Of a DNA stretch of 64,000 nucleotides, positions 1 through 8,914 are shown in pieces. A program made the position numbers and the translations under genes. Under the pieces are notes generated by a model. It ran no database searches. It was not told the DNA's origin and saw nothing but the letters and a program-made list of their open reading frames with translations. Location of the stretch: contig CAVSYR010000005.1 of the NCBI GenBank assembly GCA_963732225.1, positions 744,001-808,000 of the forward strand, read 5' to 3'. Position 1 is the first letter of the stretch; each line of letters opens with the position of its first letter. The DNA is from VRUE01 sp963732225. GTDB lineage: Bacteria > Actinomycetota > Thermoleophilia > Solirubrobacterales > 70-9.

Positions 1-1146
1 GACCGCGTCGAGCGCTGGGTCCTGGTCGGCGACGAAGCGACGGCGGAACGGCTGAAAGGCTACGAACCGCTGCGCGAGTACGCCAGCGTCGTCTGCACCG
101 TCGAGCCCTTCGAGGATCGCGCCAATCCGGCCGACCGCGTCGCCGCCCTGGAGATCGTCGACCGCTACCAGGCCGACCGCGTCGTGATCGGCACCCAGCA
201 CGCCGACGACGAGAGCCTGCTCGACCTGGTGCGCGCCTTCAAGTCGATCGGCGTGCCGGTCAGCATGCTGCCCCGCCCGCTCGACCTGCTCGAGGCGCCG
301 GCCGCTAACCCAAGCCAGGTCGGCGGCGTGCCGCTGATCGAGGTCGAGGCCCTGGCCGCCCGTCACACCACTCCTTACACCGGTCCCGATCGGCGCGCCA
401 CCCGCAAAACCAAAGTCAGCGTCGTCGTGCCAGCGATGAACGAGGCGCAGAACATCGGCACCGTGCTCAGGCAACTGCCCGAGGGCCTGCACGAGGTGAT
501 TCTCGTCGACGGCAACTCCGAGGACGACACGATCGAGGCGGCCCGCTCGGCCTGCCCCGAGATCCGCGTCCTGGTGCAGAGCGGCCGCGGCAAGGGCGAT
601 GCCTTCCGCACCGGCTTCGCCGCCGTCACCGGCAACCTCGTCGTCATGCTCGACGCCGACGGCTCCGCCGACCCGGCCGAGATTCCCCGCTTCGTCGAGG
701 CGCTCGAGGCCGGTGCCGACTTCGCCAAGGGTTCGCGCTACCTGCCCGGTGGCGGCAGCACCGACATCACCGGCCTGCGCAGCATGGGAAACAAGGTGCT
801 GAGCGGCTCGGCCAACCTCCTGCACGGCACCCACTTCACCGACCTCTGTTACGGCTACAACGCCTTCTGGGCCCGCTGCCTGCCCTTCATCGCGCTCGAC
901 GTCCCGGGCTTCGAGGTGGAGACGCTGATCAACCTGCGGATCGCCGGTGCCGGGATGAAGATCACCGAGGTGCCGAGCTACGAGCTCGATCGCATCTCCG
1001 GCGACAGCAACCTCAACACCTTCCGCGACGGCTTCCGCGTGCTCGGCACGATCCTCAGCGAGGCGCGGCGGCGGCGCAGCATCCACCGCGAGCAGCCCGC
1101 TGTGAATCGGCGCGCACAGGAAACAAAGGCCACCGTCAGCGCCTGA
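1..1146 (+). CDS. Partial chimera: WbaP-like nucleotide-binding domain fused to a DPM1-like GT2 glycosyltransferase
   Basis: The reading frame is open from base 1, so the gene begins upstream of the window; the first ATG at 184 is internal. The first ~120 visible residues (WVLVGDEATAERL ... VVIGTQHADD ... GVPVSMLPRPLDLLEAP) resemble the CoA_binding_3 Rossmann region that precedes the catalytic domain in polyprenyl glycosylphosphotransferases (WbaP/EpsE type). Instead of that catalytic domain, a GT2 domain follows: KVSVVVPAMNEAQNIG, VDGNSEDDT, the DxD-like MLDADGSADP and KGSRYLPGG, as in dolichol-phosphate-mannose synthase-like enzymes. The likely role is transfer of a sugar to a lipid or nascent polysaccharide at the membrane. 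The domain calls come from reading the sequence; the fusion itself is directly visible as one uninterrupted frame. Confidence 0.8.
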   Translation, partial: DRVERWVLVGDEATAERLKGYEPLREYASVVCTVEPFEDRANPADRVAALEIVDRYQADRVVIGTQHADDESLLDLVRAFKSIGVPVSMLPRPLDLLEAPAANPSQVGGVPLIEVEALAARHTTPYTGPDRRATRKTKVSVVVPAMNEAQNIGTVLRQLPEGLHEVILVDGNSEDDTIEAARSACPEIRVLVQSGRGKGDAFRTGFAAVTGNLVVMLDADGSADPAEIPRFVEALEAGADFAKGSRYLPGGGSTDITGLRSMGNKVLSGSANLLHGTHFTDLCYGYNAFWARCLPFIALDVPGFEVETLINLRIAGAGMKITEVPSYELDRISGDSNLNTFRDGFRVLGTILSEARRRRSIHREQPAVNRRAQETKATVSA

Positions 1147-1185
1147 CACGCGCCTGGCGGCGTCGCGCTGGCGCCAAACTCCGCC

Positions 1186-3066
1186 ATGGACACCGGTAGC
1201 GTGAACCCCATGCGGGTCGACTCGGCGCGGCTGCCCCGTCCGAAAACCACTGCCTCAGCCTCCTCCCCGCCGAAAAAGCGGCGCGGGGATCGCAGCCACC
1301 TGGCCCCGATCGTCCTCGCCGCCGGCGCCGGCCTGCTGCTCTGCTCGTTCGCCAACGCGCTCGCGCGCGAGACCCTGGCCCCCTCGCCGCTGCTCTACTG
1401 GGCCGGCGTCCTCGTCATCGCCCTGCCGATCTTCTACCGGCTGACCTCGCGCGAGGCATCCTTCGGCGAGCGCCTCGGCCTCGTCTGCCTGCTCGGCATC
1501 TCCCTTTACATGGTCAAGGTGGTGCGCGACGCGCCGATCTTCAACTTCTCGGACGAGCTGGTCCACTCGTTCAACGCGAATCAGATCGCCGATCACCACC
1601 ACCTCTTCCACCACAACTCGATCATCTCGATCACGCCCCACTACCCGGGGTTGGAGGGGGCGACCTCGGCGCTGATGAGCCTGACCGGGCTCTCCAGCTT
1701 CTGGGCCGGGACGATCGTCGTCGGCGCCGCCCGGCTCTCGCTCGTCGTCGCGATGTTCTTCCTCTTCCAGCGCCTCAGCGGCTCGGCCCGCGTGGCCGGG
1801 CTCGGCGTCGCGATCTACACCGGCAACTTCAACTTCCTCTTCTGGGGAGCCCAGTACTCCTACGAGTCGCTTGCCCTGCCCCTGCTGGTCGTGATCATGA
1901 TGGCGCTTGCCGAGCGCGAATCCTCGCCGCGAACCTGGGCCCGCGAGTGGGGGCTGCCGATCGTCCTGGCCACGGTGGCGATCGTCATCACCCATCACCT
2001 CACCTCCTACGCCCTGGTCGTCTTCATCGCGGTCCTGGCGCTCGGCCACTGGCTGCTGCGCAAAACCTGGAGCTGGCCCAATCCCTGGAAGTTCGCCGTG
2101 CTGGCGGCGGCGCTGGCGCTGGCCTGGCTGCTGCTGGCCGCCGACTCCACCTTCGGCTACCTCTCCTCGCCCTTGAGCGAAGCCTTCAAAGCAGTCTTCA
2201 ACACCGCCTCCGGCGAGGCGCCGCCGCGCGGCCTCTTCCAGAGTCACGGCAGCGCGATTCCGCCAACACCCGTCCTGGCCCGGGGGGTGGCGCTGCTCGC
2301 TGTCCTCATCCTCACGGTGGGGCTGCCCTTCGGCCTGCGCAAGATCTGGCCCCGCTACCGCAAGCAGCCCTTCGTCATCCTGCTCTCACTCGCCGCGCTT
2401 GGCTTCTTCGGCACCCTCGCCCTGCGCCTGGCGCCGCAGGCCTGGGAGACCGGCAACCGCCTCAGCGAGTTCCTCTTCATCGGCCTCGCCTTCGTGCTGG
2501 CGGGGGTCGGGCTGGAGAAGTGGCGGCCGCAGGGCCGGCCCTGGGTGGGCCGAGCGCTGCTCGCCGGCTGCCTCGGCGTGATCCTGGTTGGTGGCGCGAT
2601 CTCGGGCTGGCCCTGGGACACCCAGCTGGCGCGACCGGTGCGAGCGAGCGCGGAAGGGCGCACGATCGTCTCGCCGCCACTGGCGATGGCTGAATGGGCC
2701 AGCGATCAGGTCAAGAGCGGCCGCTTCGCCGCCCCGGTCGCCGACGCCCGCATGCTGCTCGATCCCGGCAACCACCTCTCCCTGGCCGGTGAGTCGCCCG
2801 ACATCGTCGACGTGGTCGAAAACACCTCGCTGGAAGGCTGGGAGGTGCCGCTGCTGCGCAAAAACAACCTGCGTTACGTGGTGATCGACCGGCGCGAACT
2901 CGCCTCGGACGGCATTCGCGGCTACTTCTTCACCACCGAAGGCGCCGGCTTCGACGAAACGCTGCTGCCCAAATCGGCGGCGACCAAGTTCGACGCCGTC
3001 CCCGGCGCGGAGCGGATCTACGACAACGGGCCGATCACGGTCTACGACTTGGAAGGCAAACGATGA
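1186..3066 (+). CDS. Polytopic membrane protein, probable GT-C-fold glycosyltransferase
   Basis: The 626-residue protein has a short basic cytoplasmic N-terminus, roughly ten hydrophobic segments (from LAPIVLAAGAGLLLCSF onward to about residue 460) and a soluble C-terminal domain of about 150 residues. The first extracytoplasmic loop carries FNFSDELVHSFNAN, an acidic pair placed as in GT-C glycosyltransferases that use lipid-linked sugar donors. That placement is the only catalytic hint, so the function is inferred. ATG 1210 is an alternative start 24 bases downstream. The stop overlaps the next gene's ATG by 4 bases (ATGA), so the two are probably translationally coupled within the polysaccharide operon. 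Confidence 0.6.
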   Translation: MDTGSVNPMRVDSARLPRPKTTASASSPPKKRRGDRSHLAPIVLAAGAGLLLCSFANALARETLAPSPLLYWAGVLVIALPIFYRLTSREASFGERLGLVCLLGISLYMVKVVRDAPIFNFSDELVHSFNANQIADHHHLFHHNSIISITPHYPGLEGATSALMSLTGLSSFWAGTIVVGAARLSLVVAMFFLFQRLSGSARVAGLGVAIYTGNFNFLFWGAQYSYESLALPLLVVIMMALAERESSPRTWAREWGLPIVLATVAIVITHHLTSYALVVFIAVLALGHWLLRKTWSWPNPWKFAVLAAALALAWLLLAADSTFGYLSSPLSEAFKAVFNTASGEAPPRGLFQSHGSAIPPTPVLARGVALLAVLILTVGLPFGLRKIWPRYRKQPFVILLSLAALGFFGTLALRLAPQAWETGNRLSEFLFIGLAFVLAGVGLEKWRPQGRPWVGRALLAGCLGVILVGGAISGWPWDTQLARPVRASAEGRTIVSPPLAMAEWASDQVKSGRFAAPVADARMLLDPGNHLSLAGESPDIVDVVENTSLEGWEVPLLRKNNLRYVVIDRRELASDGIRGYFFTTEGAGFDETLLPKSAATKFDAVPGAERIYDNGPITVYDLEGKR

Positions 3067-3830
3067 GGGGCCAGCGTGACCTCGCGATCGCCGCCTGGGG
3101 CTCCGCGCTCTGCGCACTCTTGGCGCTGCTGATCCCCTGGCCGGCGCTGAGCCTCGTCTTCGCCGTCCCGCTCGCCCTGCTCGCACCCGGCTACGCGATC
3201 GTCGCCGCGACCTTCGCCCGCCGCGATCTCGGCTGGCCGCGCACTGCCCTGCTCAGTCTCGCCCTCAGCCTCGCCACCCTGGTCATCGGCTCCTTCCTGC
3301 TCAACTACGTCCCAGGCGGCATCCGCGATATCTCCTGGGCGATCCTGCTGCCACTGGTGACGATCGCCTGCTGCCGGGCGGCGGCATTGCGGCGACCGAC
3401 GTCCGGCGGGCCCGTCCTGCCAAGGCCGAAGATCAGCCGGCCCGACACCATTTTCGTGCTCGCTGGGCTGGCTCTCGCGGTGGCGGCGGTGGTGCTGGCG
3501 ATGACGACCCTGCCGGCCAAGAACGCCCGCGGCTTCACCGAGCTCTGGGTGACGCCGCAGGCACACAGGACAGGGGGGAGCGCCGAGATCGGGGTCGGCA
3601 GCGAGGAGCAGCACGAGACCTCCTACGTCCTGCGCACGCGCGTCGGCAACGACACGCTGGCCGTGCGCCGCTTCACCCTGCGGCCGGGGGAAGAACGCAC
3701 GATCCGCCTCTACACCACGCCTGCCGCTGAGGGAGCGCCGGTGCCGGTGAAAGCCCAGCTTGCCTTGGCGGCCCGTCCGGGCCAGGTCTACCGCCAGGTC
3801 TCCGCCTCGATCCCGGGAGCCCCGCAGTGA
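3063..3830 (+). CDS. DUF1616-like membrane protein
   Basis: 255 residues. The N-terminal half has four to five hydrophobic helices with LALLAPGYAIVAATFARRD, resembling DUF1616 proteins found in archaeal and actinobacterial surface-glycan loci. A further helix near residue 140 (FVLAGLALAVAAVVLAM) is followed by a C-terminal extracytoplasmic beta-rich region (about 165-255; FTELWVTPQ, YVLRTRVGND, RRFTLRPGEERTIRLY). The start overlaps the upstream stop by 4 bases and the stop overlaps the next start by 4 bases, so it is the middle gene of a coupled trio. Biochemical function is unknown; a scaffold or accessory role in glycan export or assembly is a guess. Confidence 0.6.
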   Translation: MRGQRDLAIAAWGSALCALLALLIPWPALSLVFAVPLALLAPGYAIVAATFARRDLGWPRTALLSLALSLATLVIGSFLLNYVPGGIRDISWAILLPLVTIACCRAAALRRPTSGGPVLPRPKISRPDTIFVLAGLALAVAAVVLAMTTLPAKNARGFTELWVTPQAHRTGGSAEIGVGSEEQHETSYVLRTRVGNDTLAVRRFTLRPGEERTIRLYTTPAAEGAPVPVKAQLALAARPGQVYRQVSASIPGAPQ

Positions 3831-4936
3831 GCGAGCCGCGCGCGGCGGCGGGACTCACAGTCGACGTCGTCATCGACAACTACAACTACGCCGCCTTCCT
3901 CGGCGCGGCGATCGAGAGCGCCCTCGGCCAGACCCACGAGCAGGTCAGGGTGATCGTCGTCGACGACGGCTCGAGCGACGGCTCTCGCGAGCTTCTCTCC
4001 ACCTATGAGGACAGGGTCGAGGTGGTGCTGAAGGAGAACGGCGGCCAGGCCTCGGCCTTCAACGCTGGCATGGAGCGCAGCCGGGGCGACGTCGTCATCT
4101 TCCTCGACGCCGATGACCTGCTCCACCCCGAGGCCGCCGCCCGGGCCGCCGCGACCTTCGCCGCCGATCCCGCCCTGGTCAAGCTGCAGTGCCGGATGGA
4201 CACGATCGACGCCGCCGGGCGCAGCACCGGGGTGATCAAGCCGCCCGCGCACCTGCCCCTGCCAAGCGGCGACACGCGGCGAGCTGAGCTGGCCTTTCCC
4301 TTCGACCTGACCTGGCTGGCGATGAGCGCCAACGCCTTCCGCGCCGGGCCGCTGCGGCGGATCCTGCCGATCCCCGAGCGGAGCTACCGGATCTGCGCCG
4401 ACTGGTACCTGGTCCACCTCACCGCCCTGCTCGGCTCCGTCGCCTCGCTGGAGCAGGTAGGCGCCTCCTACCGCGTGCACGGGGACAACAACTACGAACA
4501 ACAGGCTCCCCAGCTCGACCTCGACCACGTGCGCCAGACGATTGGTTTGACCGAGGCGACCGTGGGGGAACTGGAACGCCTGGCCGACGAGGAGGGCCTG
4601 CCGCGGCCGCACCCGGTGCTCTCGCTCTGGGCCCTGGCCCACCGCCTGATCTCGCTCAGGCTCGACCCAGAGCGCCACCCAGTTGTCGGCGACAGCCGCC
4701 TCGGGATCGTCCGCCTGGCGGCCACCGCCGCCCGCCGCCGCTTCGACGTCGCCGCCGCCAAGAAGCTCGCCTTCGTCGCCTGGTTTGCAGTAACGGCCGC
4801 GGCGCCGCGGCGCCTTGTCCCACAGCTTGCAGCGCTCTTCCTCTACGCCGAGCGACCGGAGCCATTCAACCGCCTGCTCGCCCGCCTGCAGCGTCGGCAA
4901 ACCGGGGATGATCTGGCAGGCTTGGCCCGACGATGA
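3827..4936 (+). CDS. Family 2 glycosyltransferase
   Basis: The GTG start sits in a GTGA overlap with the previous stop. The GT2 A-fold is clear: VDVVIDNYNYAAFLGAAIES at the N-terminus, VVDDGSSDGSREL (nucleotide-binding aspartates) and FLDADDLLHPEA (DxD metal site) within the first ~110 residues. The C-terminal ~150 residues are mostly helical, with no convincing membrane spans. It should use a nucleotide-sugar donor on the cytoplasmic side; donor and acceptor cannot be told from sequence. The downstream GT4 gene begins inside its stop codon (ATGA), supporting an operon of glycan-assembly enzymes. Confidence 0.88.
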   Translation: MSEPRAAAGLTVDVVIDNYNYAAFLGAAIESALGQTHEQVRVIVVDDGSSDGSRELLSTYEDRVEVVLKENGGQASAFNAGMERSRGDVVIFLDADDLLHPEAAARAAATFAADPALVKLQCRMDTIDAAGRSTGVIKPPAHLPLPSGDTRRAELAFPFDLTWLAMSANAFRAGPLRRILPIPERSYRICADWYLVHLTALLGSVASLEQVGASYRVHGDNNYEQQAPQLDLDHVRQTIGLTEATVGELERLADEEGLPRPHPVLSLWALAHRLISLRLDPERHPVVGDSRLGIVRLAATAARRRFDVAAAKKLAFVAWFAVTAAAPRRLVPQLAALFLYAERPEPFNRLLARLQRRQTGDDLAGLARR

Positions 4937-6204
4937 GAATCCTGCTCGCCACCGACCATTTCCCGCCCTTCATCGGCGGCGCCCACCGCCAGGCGCAGCT
5001 GCTCGCGCAGTCGATGGGCGAGCGCGGCCACGCGGTCGCAGTGGCGACGCCTTGGCACGGCGGCCTGCCCAGGGTCGAAGAGCAGGACGGCTACAGCGTG
5101 CACCGGGTGCGCCAGATGCGCACCCTGCTGCCGGTCTTGGTCCGCGACAGCGACCAACGCCATCAACCGCCCTTCCCCGACCCGGTGACGGTCCTCGCCC
5201 TGCGCAAACTGCTGGCCGAGTTCGAACCCGATCTGATCCACGCCTACGGCTGGCTCGCCTTCTCGGTGGCGGCGGCGCTGGGACGGCGGCGGATCCCGAT
5301 GCTGGTCTCCGCCCGCGACTACGGCTACTTCTGCGCCACCCGCACCCTGCTGCGCAAGGGCGTCCCCTGCGACGGCCCCGGCCCGCTCAAGTGCGTCTCC
5401 TGCGCCGGCGAGTACTACGGGCGGCCCAAGGGCTGGGTCGCCGCGGCCGGGGTGGCGATGTCGAAGCCACTGCTGGAGCGCAAGATGACCGGCCTGCACA
5501 GCGTCAGCTCCTACGTCGAAGAAGTCACCGTCCGCTACCTGCCCAAAGCGGGCGCCAGCAGTGATGGCGGCCTTTTCAAGGTGACGGTCCCCAGCTTCCA
5601 GGCCGAGCCGCCGCCGATGCTCGGGGCCGAGGCGCCGGACGTCGACGCCTGGCTCGCCAAGCTCCCGGCCGAGCCCTTCATCCTCTACGTCGGCGCCTTC
5701 CGCAAGGTCAAGGGGCTGGAGACCCTCTTCGCCGCCTACAACCGGCTCGACTCGCCGCCGCCGCTGGTCCTGATGGGCACCTTCGAGCGCGACTCGCCGC
5801 CCGACTTCCCGCCGCAGGCGGTGGTCCTCACCGACGTCCCCCACCAGGTCGTGATGGCGGCCTGGGACCGGGCGATGTTCGGCGTCATGCCCTCGCTCTG
5901 GCCGGAGCCGCTGGGCGCGACGGTGGCCGAGGGGATGAGCCGCGGCAAGCCGGTGATCGGCACCAAGCCCGGTGGCCACACCGACATGCTGACCGCCGAG
6001 ACCGGCCTGCTGGTGCCGCAGGGTGACGTCGAGGCGCTGGGCGCGGCAATGGTGCGCCTGATCGAGGACCCGGCGCTGCGCGAGTCGATGGGCAGGGCCG
6101 CCGCCGAGCGGGCCCAGGGCTTCGCCGCCCCTGAGGTGCTGCCGCGCTTCGAGCAGGCCTACGAAGACGTCCTTGCGAAGGGGGCCGGAAAGCCGAGAGG
6201 CTGA
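4933..6204 (+). CDS. Family 4 glycosyltransferase with Cys4 motif
   Basis: 423 residues with two Rossmann domains (GT-B). The N-terminus MRILLATDHFPPFIGGAHRQ is the acceptor-domain start, and the C-terminal domain carries FILYVGAFRKVKGLETL and the donor-site region SLWPEPLGATVAEGMSRGKPVIGT. A cysteine cluster at about residues 134, 146, 154 and 157 (C-x11-C-x7-C-x2-C, ending KCVSCAGEYYG) looks like a metal or structural site and recurs in the GT4 gene at 22540-23772. It overlaps the previous gene by 4 bases. A retaining NDP-sugar transferase in polysaccharide assembly is expected; the sugar is unknown. Confidence 0.88.
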   Translation: MRILLATDHFPPFIGGAHRQAQLLAQSMGERGHAVAVATPWHGGLPRVEEQDGYSVHRVRQMRTLLPVLVRDSDQRHQPPFPDPVTVLALRKLLAEFEPDLIHAYGWLAFSVAAALGRRRIPMLVSARDYGYFCATRTLLRKGVPCDGPGPLKCVSCAGEYYGRPKGWVAAAGVAMSKPLLERKMTGLHSVSSYVEEVTVRYLPKAGASSDGGLFKVTVPSFQAEPPPMLGAEAPDVDAWLAKLPAEPFILYVGAFRKVKGLETLFAAYNRLDSPPPLVLMGTFERDSPPDFPPQAVVLTDVPHQVVMAAWDRAMFGVMPSLWPEPLGATVAEGMSRGKPVIGTKPGGHTDMLTAETGLLVPQGDVEALGAAMVRLIEDPALRESMGRAAAERAQGFAAPEVLPRFEQAYEDVLAKGAGKPRG

Positions 6205-6231
6205 CGGCCGCCGCAGCGAACCCGAGCCGCC

Positions 6232-7452
6232 ATGAGGATCCTGCTCGTCCTGCCGATGGTGCCCCAGGCCGATGGCATCGGCGGCTTCCCCAAGCTGCTG
6301 CACGCCGAGCTGAGCGGCCTGAGCGAGCGCCACGAGCTGACCCTGGTCGGCACCTTCGGCGAGCTCCCGGGCCAGGCTGAGGCGGCCGCCGAGCTGGTCC
6401 GCTCCGGGCTCGACGCCCACTTCGTCGACCGCCGCCGCTCCGCCTCGGCGGGGCGGCGCTGGCGCGTGCGCACCGAGCTGGCCGCACGGTGGGCGACGAG
6501 CGGCTGGCCCTGGCGCGCGGTCACCTCGGCCGGCGGCGTGCAGTCGCTGCTCGACCGAGTGACGAGCTCGCGCCAGTTCGACCTGGTCGCGATCGAGGAC
6601 AGCCCGATGTCCGGCCTGCGCTTCCCGGCCGGGGTGCCGACGGTGCTGAGCGAGCACGAGGCATTTCGCGCCGCCGCTTCGGACTGGCAGGCGCAGCGGC
6701 TCTCCGAGCGACCCGCAGCGGCGCTGCGGCGCCGTGACTGGGCGCGCTGGGGGGACTTCCAGGCCACCGCCTGGCAGCGCTTCGACCTGACCCAGGTCTT
6801 CTGCCCGAGCGACGCCGAGGCGATCCGCAGCCGCCGGCCGGAGCTGGCCTCACGGGTGCGCATCAACCCCTTCGGCATCGCCCTGCCCGAGCCGGTCGAC
6901 CCAGCCGGGGAAAGCCCCGACACCGTCCTCTTCGTCGGCAACTTCACCCACCTCCCCAACCGCGACGCGGCGCTCTGGCTGGCGCGGGAGATCATGCCCG
7001 CGGTGCGTGAGCGCCAGCCGGGGGCACGGCTGCGAATCGTCGGCAGCGCCCCGCCGCGCGAGGTCACCGCCCTCGCCGGCGACGGGATCGAGGTGATTGC
7101 CGACGCGCCGAGCATCGAGCAGCACATCGAGGCCGCCGCGGTGGTGATGGCGCCGGTTCGCACCGGCGGTGGCATGCGGATCAAGGTGCTCGAGGCCCTG
7201 GCCCGGGGCAAGGCGGTGGTGACGACGAGCCGCGGGGCCGAGGGCTACACCGAGTTCGGGCCCGAGCCTCCCCTGGTGATCGCCGACGAGCCTGAGGCGA
7301 TCGCCGCCGCGACGGCGGAGCTGCTCGCCGACCCAGCGCGGCGCCGCGAGCTGGGCACCCGTGCGAGCGAGTTCGCCCATCGCCACTACAGCCCGTCCGC
7401 CTGGGCCGGGCGATTGGAGACGGTCTACGAGGAAGCGCGCCAGCTTGGCTGA
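6232..7452 (+). CDS. Family 4 glycosyltransferase
   Basis: 406 residues, GT-B fold. The N-terminus MRILLVLPMVPQADGIGGFPK is typical. The C-terminal donor domain has VLFVGNFTHLPNRDAALWL, RLRIVGSAPPREV and VVMAPVRTGGGMRIKVLEALARG, the last being the usual GT4 donor-binding stretch. It starts 27 bases after the previous stop, and its own last codons contain the TTG start of the next gene. It is a probable retaining glycosyltransferase of the same surface-polysaccharide operon with unknown specificity. Confidence 0.87.
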   Translation: MRILLVLPMVPQADGIGGFPKLLHAELSGLSERHELTLVGTFGELPGQAEAAAELVRSGLDAHFVDRRRSASAGRRWRVRTELAARWATSGWPWRAVTSAGGVQSLLDRVTSSRQFDLVAIEDSPMSGLRFPAGVPTVLSEHEAFRAAASDWQAQRLSERPAAALRRRDWARWGDFQATAWQRFDLTQVFCPSDAEAIRSRRPELASRVRINPFGIALPEPVDPAGESPDTVLFVGNFTHLPNRDAALWLAREIMPAVRERQPGARLRIVGSAPPREVTALAGDGIEVIADAPSIEQHIEAAAVVMAPVRTGGGMRIKVLEALARGKAVVTTSRGAEGYTEFGPEPPLVIADEPEAIAAATAELLADPARRRELGTRASEFAHRHYSPSAWAGRLETVYEEARQLG

Positions 7453-8914
7453 GCCTGAAGAGAAACGGCTCAACGAGCTGCTGCGTGAAGTCGATTGGCG
7501 CTTCCTGCTGCGCCAACAGGGAAGACCGCGCTTGCTCGATCTCAGCGACGGTGGCCTCAGCGAGGCGCTGGAGCTGGTCGCCAAGCCGGCGCAGGACCGC
7601 GCCGATGTCGATGTCGTCCTGCTCGGCTTCCCCAGCAAGGGGGAGCTGAAGACGGCCCGAGCTCGCCTCCGCGCCGGCGGGGAGCTGGTCTGTCTCTGGC
7701 ACGGTCGTCGCCCTAGGGGAGTGCAGCGCGCGCGAACGTTGATCGAGCAGGTTGGCTTCGAGGACGTTCACCTCTACTGGCCTGGCCCCGAGCACTCCCG
7801 CCAACCGGAGTTCTGGCTGCCGCTCGACGCGCCGGCGGCGATCGAGCAGGTGTTCTCGCAGCGACCCGTGCACTCGCGCCGCCAGGGCGCATCGCGGCTG
7901 GCCTGGCGGCTCGCGGCGCGCTTCGGAGCCGTCGCCCCGCTCTGCGCAACCGCCCGCCTGTCGGGTCCGCCGGCCGACCCCGTGGGCGAAGGCGACGGGG
8001 TGGGTCGCGCCCTGCCGGCGCCCGAGCCCTGGCTGCTGCTCACCGGTGGTTCGAAAAGCGAGAACAAGGTCGTCGGCCTGCCGCACTCGCCCGGCCGCGA
8101 ATCGGGACTGGCGGCCAAGTTCGCGCGGGTGGAGGTGGCCGAGGCCGCACTCGAGCGCGAAGCGGAGATCCTGCGCCGGCTGCAGGATGAGCGACCCTCG
8201 CTCAGCGGCGCCCCCTGGCTACGGGCCAGCGGCGAGCGCGTCGGGCAGCGCGCGATCGTCCAGGACGCGATGGGCGGCAGGCTGCTCAGCGCCAGCCTGA
8301 GCGAGGCGGACTTCGCCGACGTGGCGCCGAAGATGACCGATTGGCTGATCGAACTGGCGGGTGAGCCGCAGGCGCAGCCCGCATCGGCCTGGTCGCAACG
8401 GCTCCTCTTCGATCCGCTCGACCGACTCGAGCGCGAGCTCGGCGATCGGCTTCCGGCCGGGCTGGTCGAACGCGCCCGCGAGGCGCTCGGCGACCTCGAC
8501 GAGCTCCCCTTGACCTGGGAGCACCGCGACCTCGGGCCCTGGAACGTCGTACTCGGCGCGGATGGCTCGCCGGGCGTGATCGACTGGGAGGACACCGAGC
8601 CGCTCGGCCTGCCGGGGCTCGACCTCATCTACTTCCTCGCCACCTCCTCGTTGCTGGTCGAAGGCGCGCTTGACGACACGGGCGACAGCGAGCGCATCGT
8701 CGCCGGCTACCACCGCCTACTCGACTCCCAAACCGCACGGGGCAAGATCGCCGCCGCCGGCCTCGCCAAGTACGGCGAGCAGCTGGGCATCGGCGAGGAG
8801 GACTTCGAGCGGCTGCGGCTGCTCTGCTGGATCGTGCAGGCGCTGATCGCCGGAGGCGACTACTTCCTCCACCTGGCCACCGACGAGCTGGATCGGATCG
8901 AGGCGGGCCGATGA
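7445..8914 (+). CDS. Two-domain protein: degenerate Rossmann domain plus aminoglycoside-phosphotransferase-like kinase
   Basis: I chose TTG 7445, which overlaps the preceding stop and has GAGGAAG about 8 bases upstream; a farther in-frame ATG at 7361 lies deep inside the previous gene. The N-terminal ~140 residues look like a worn methyltransferase or nucleotide-binding fold (DVVLLGFPSKGELKTARARLRAGG). From about residue 210 an APH-type kinase follows, with the catalytic loop WEHRDLGPWNVV and metal site GVIDWEDTEPLGLPGLD. It may phosphorylate a sugar or a small polar group of the glycan pathway. Kinase-fold membership is well supported; substrate is not. Confidence 0.75.
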   Translation: MAEPEEKRLNELLREVDWRFLLRQQGRPRLLDLSDGGLSEALELVAKPAQDRADVDVVLLGFPSKGELKTARARLRAGGELVCLWHGRRPRGVQRARTLIEQVGFEDVHLYWPGPEHSRQPEFWLPLDAPAAIEQVFSQRPVHSRRQGASRLAWRLAARFGAVAPLCATARLSGPPADPVGEGDGVGRALPAPEPWLLLTGGSKSENKVVGLPHSPGRESGLAAKFARVEVAEAALEREAEILRRLQDERPSLSGAPWLRASGERVGQRAIVQDAMGGRLLSASLSEADFADVAPKMTDWLIELAGEPQAQPASAWSQRLLFDPLDRLERELGDRLPAGLVERAREALGDLDELPLTWEHRDLGPWNVVLGADGSPGVIDWEDTEPLGLPGLDLIYFLATSSLLVEGALDDTGDSERIVAGYHRLLDSQTARGKIAAAGLAKYGEQLGIGEEDFERLRLLCWIVQALIAGGDYFLHLATDELDRIEAGR

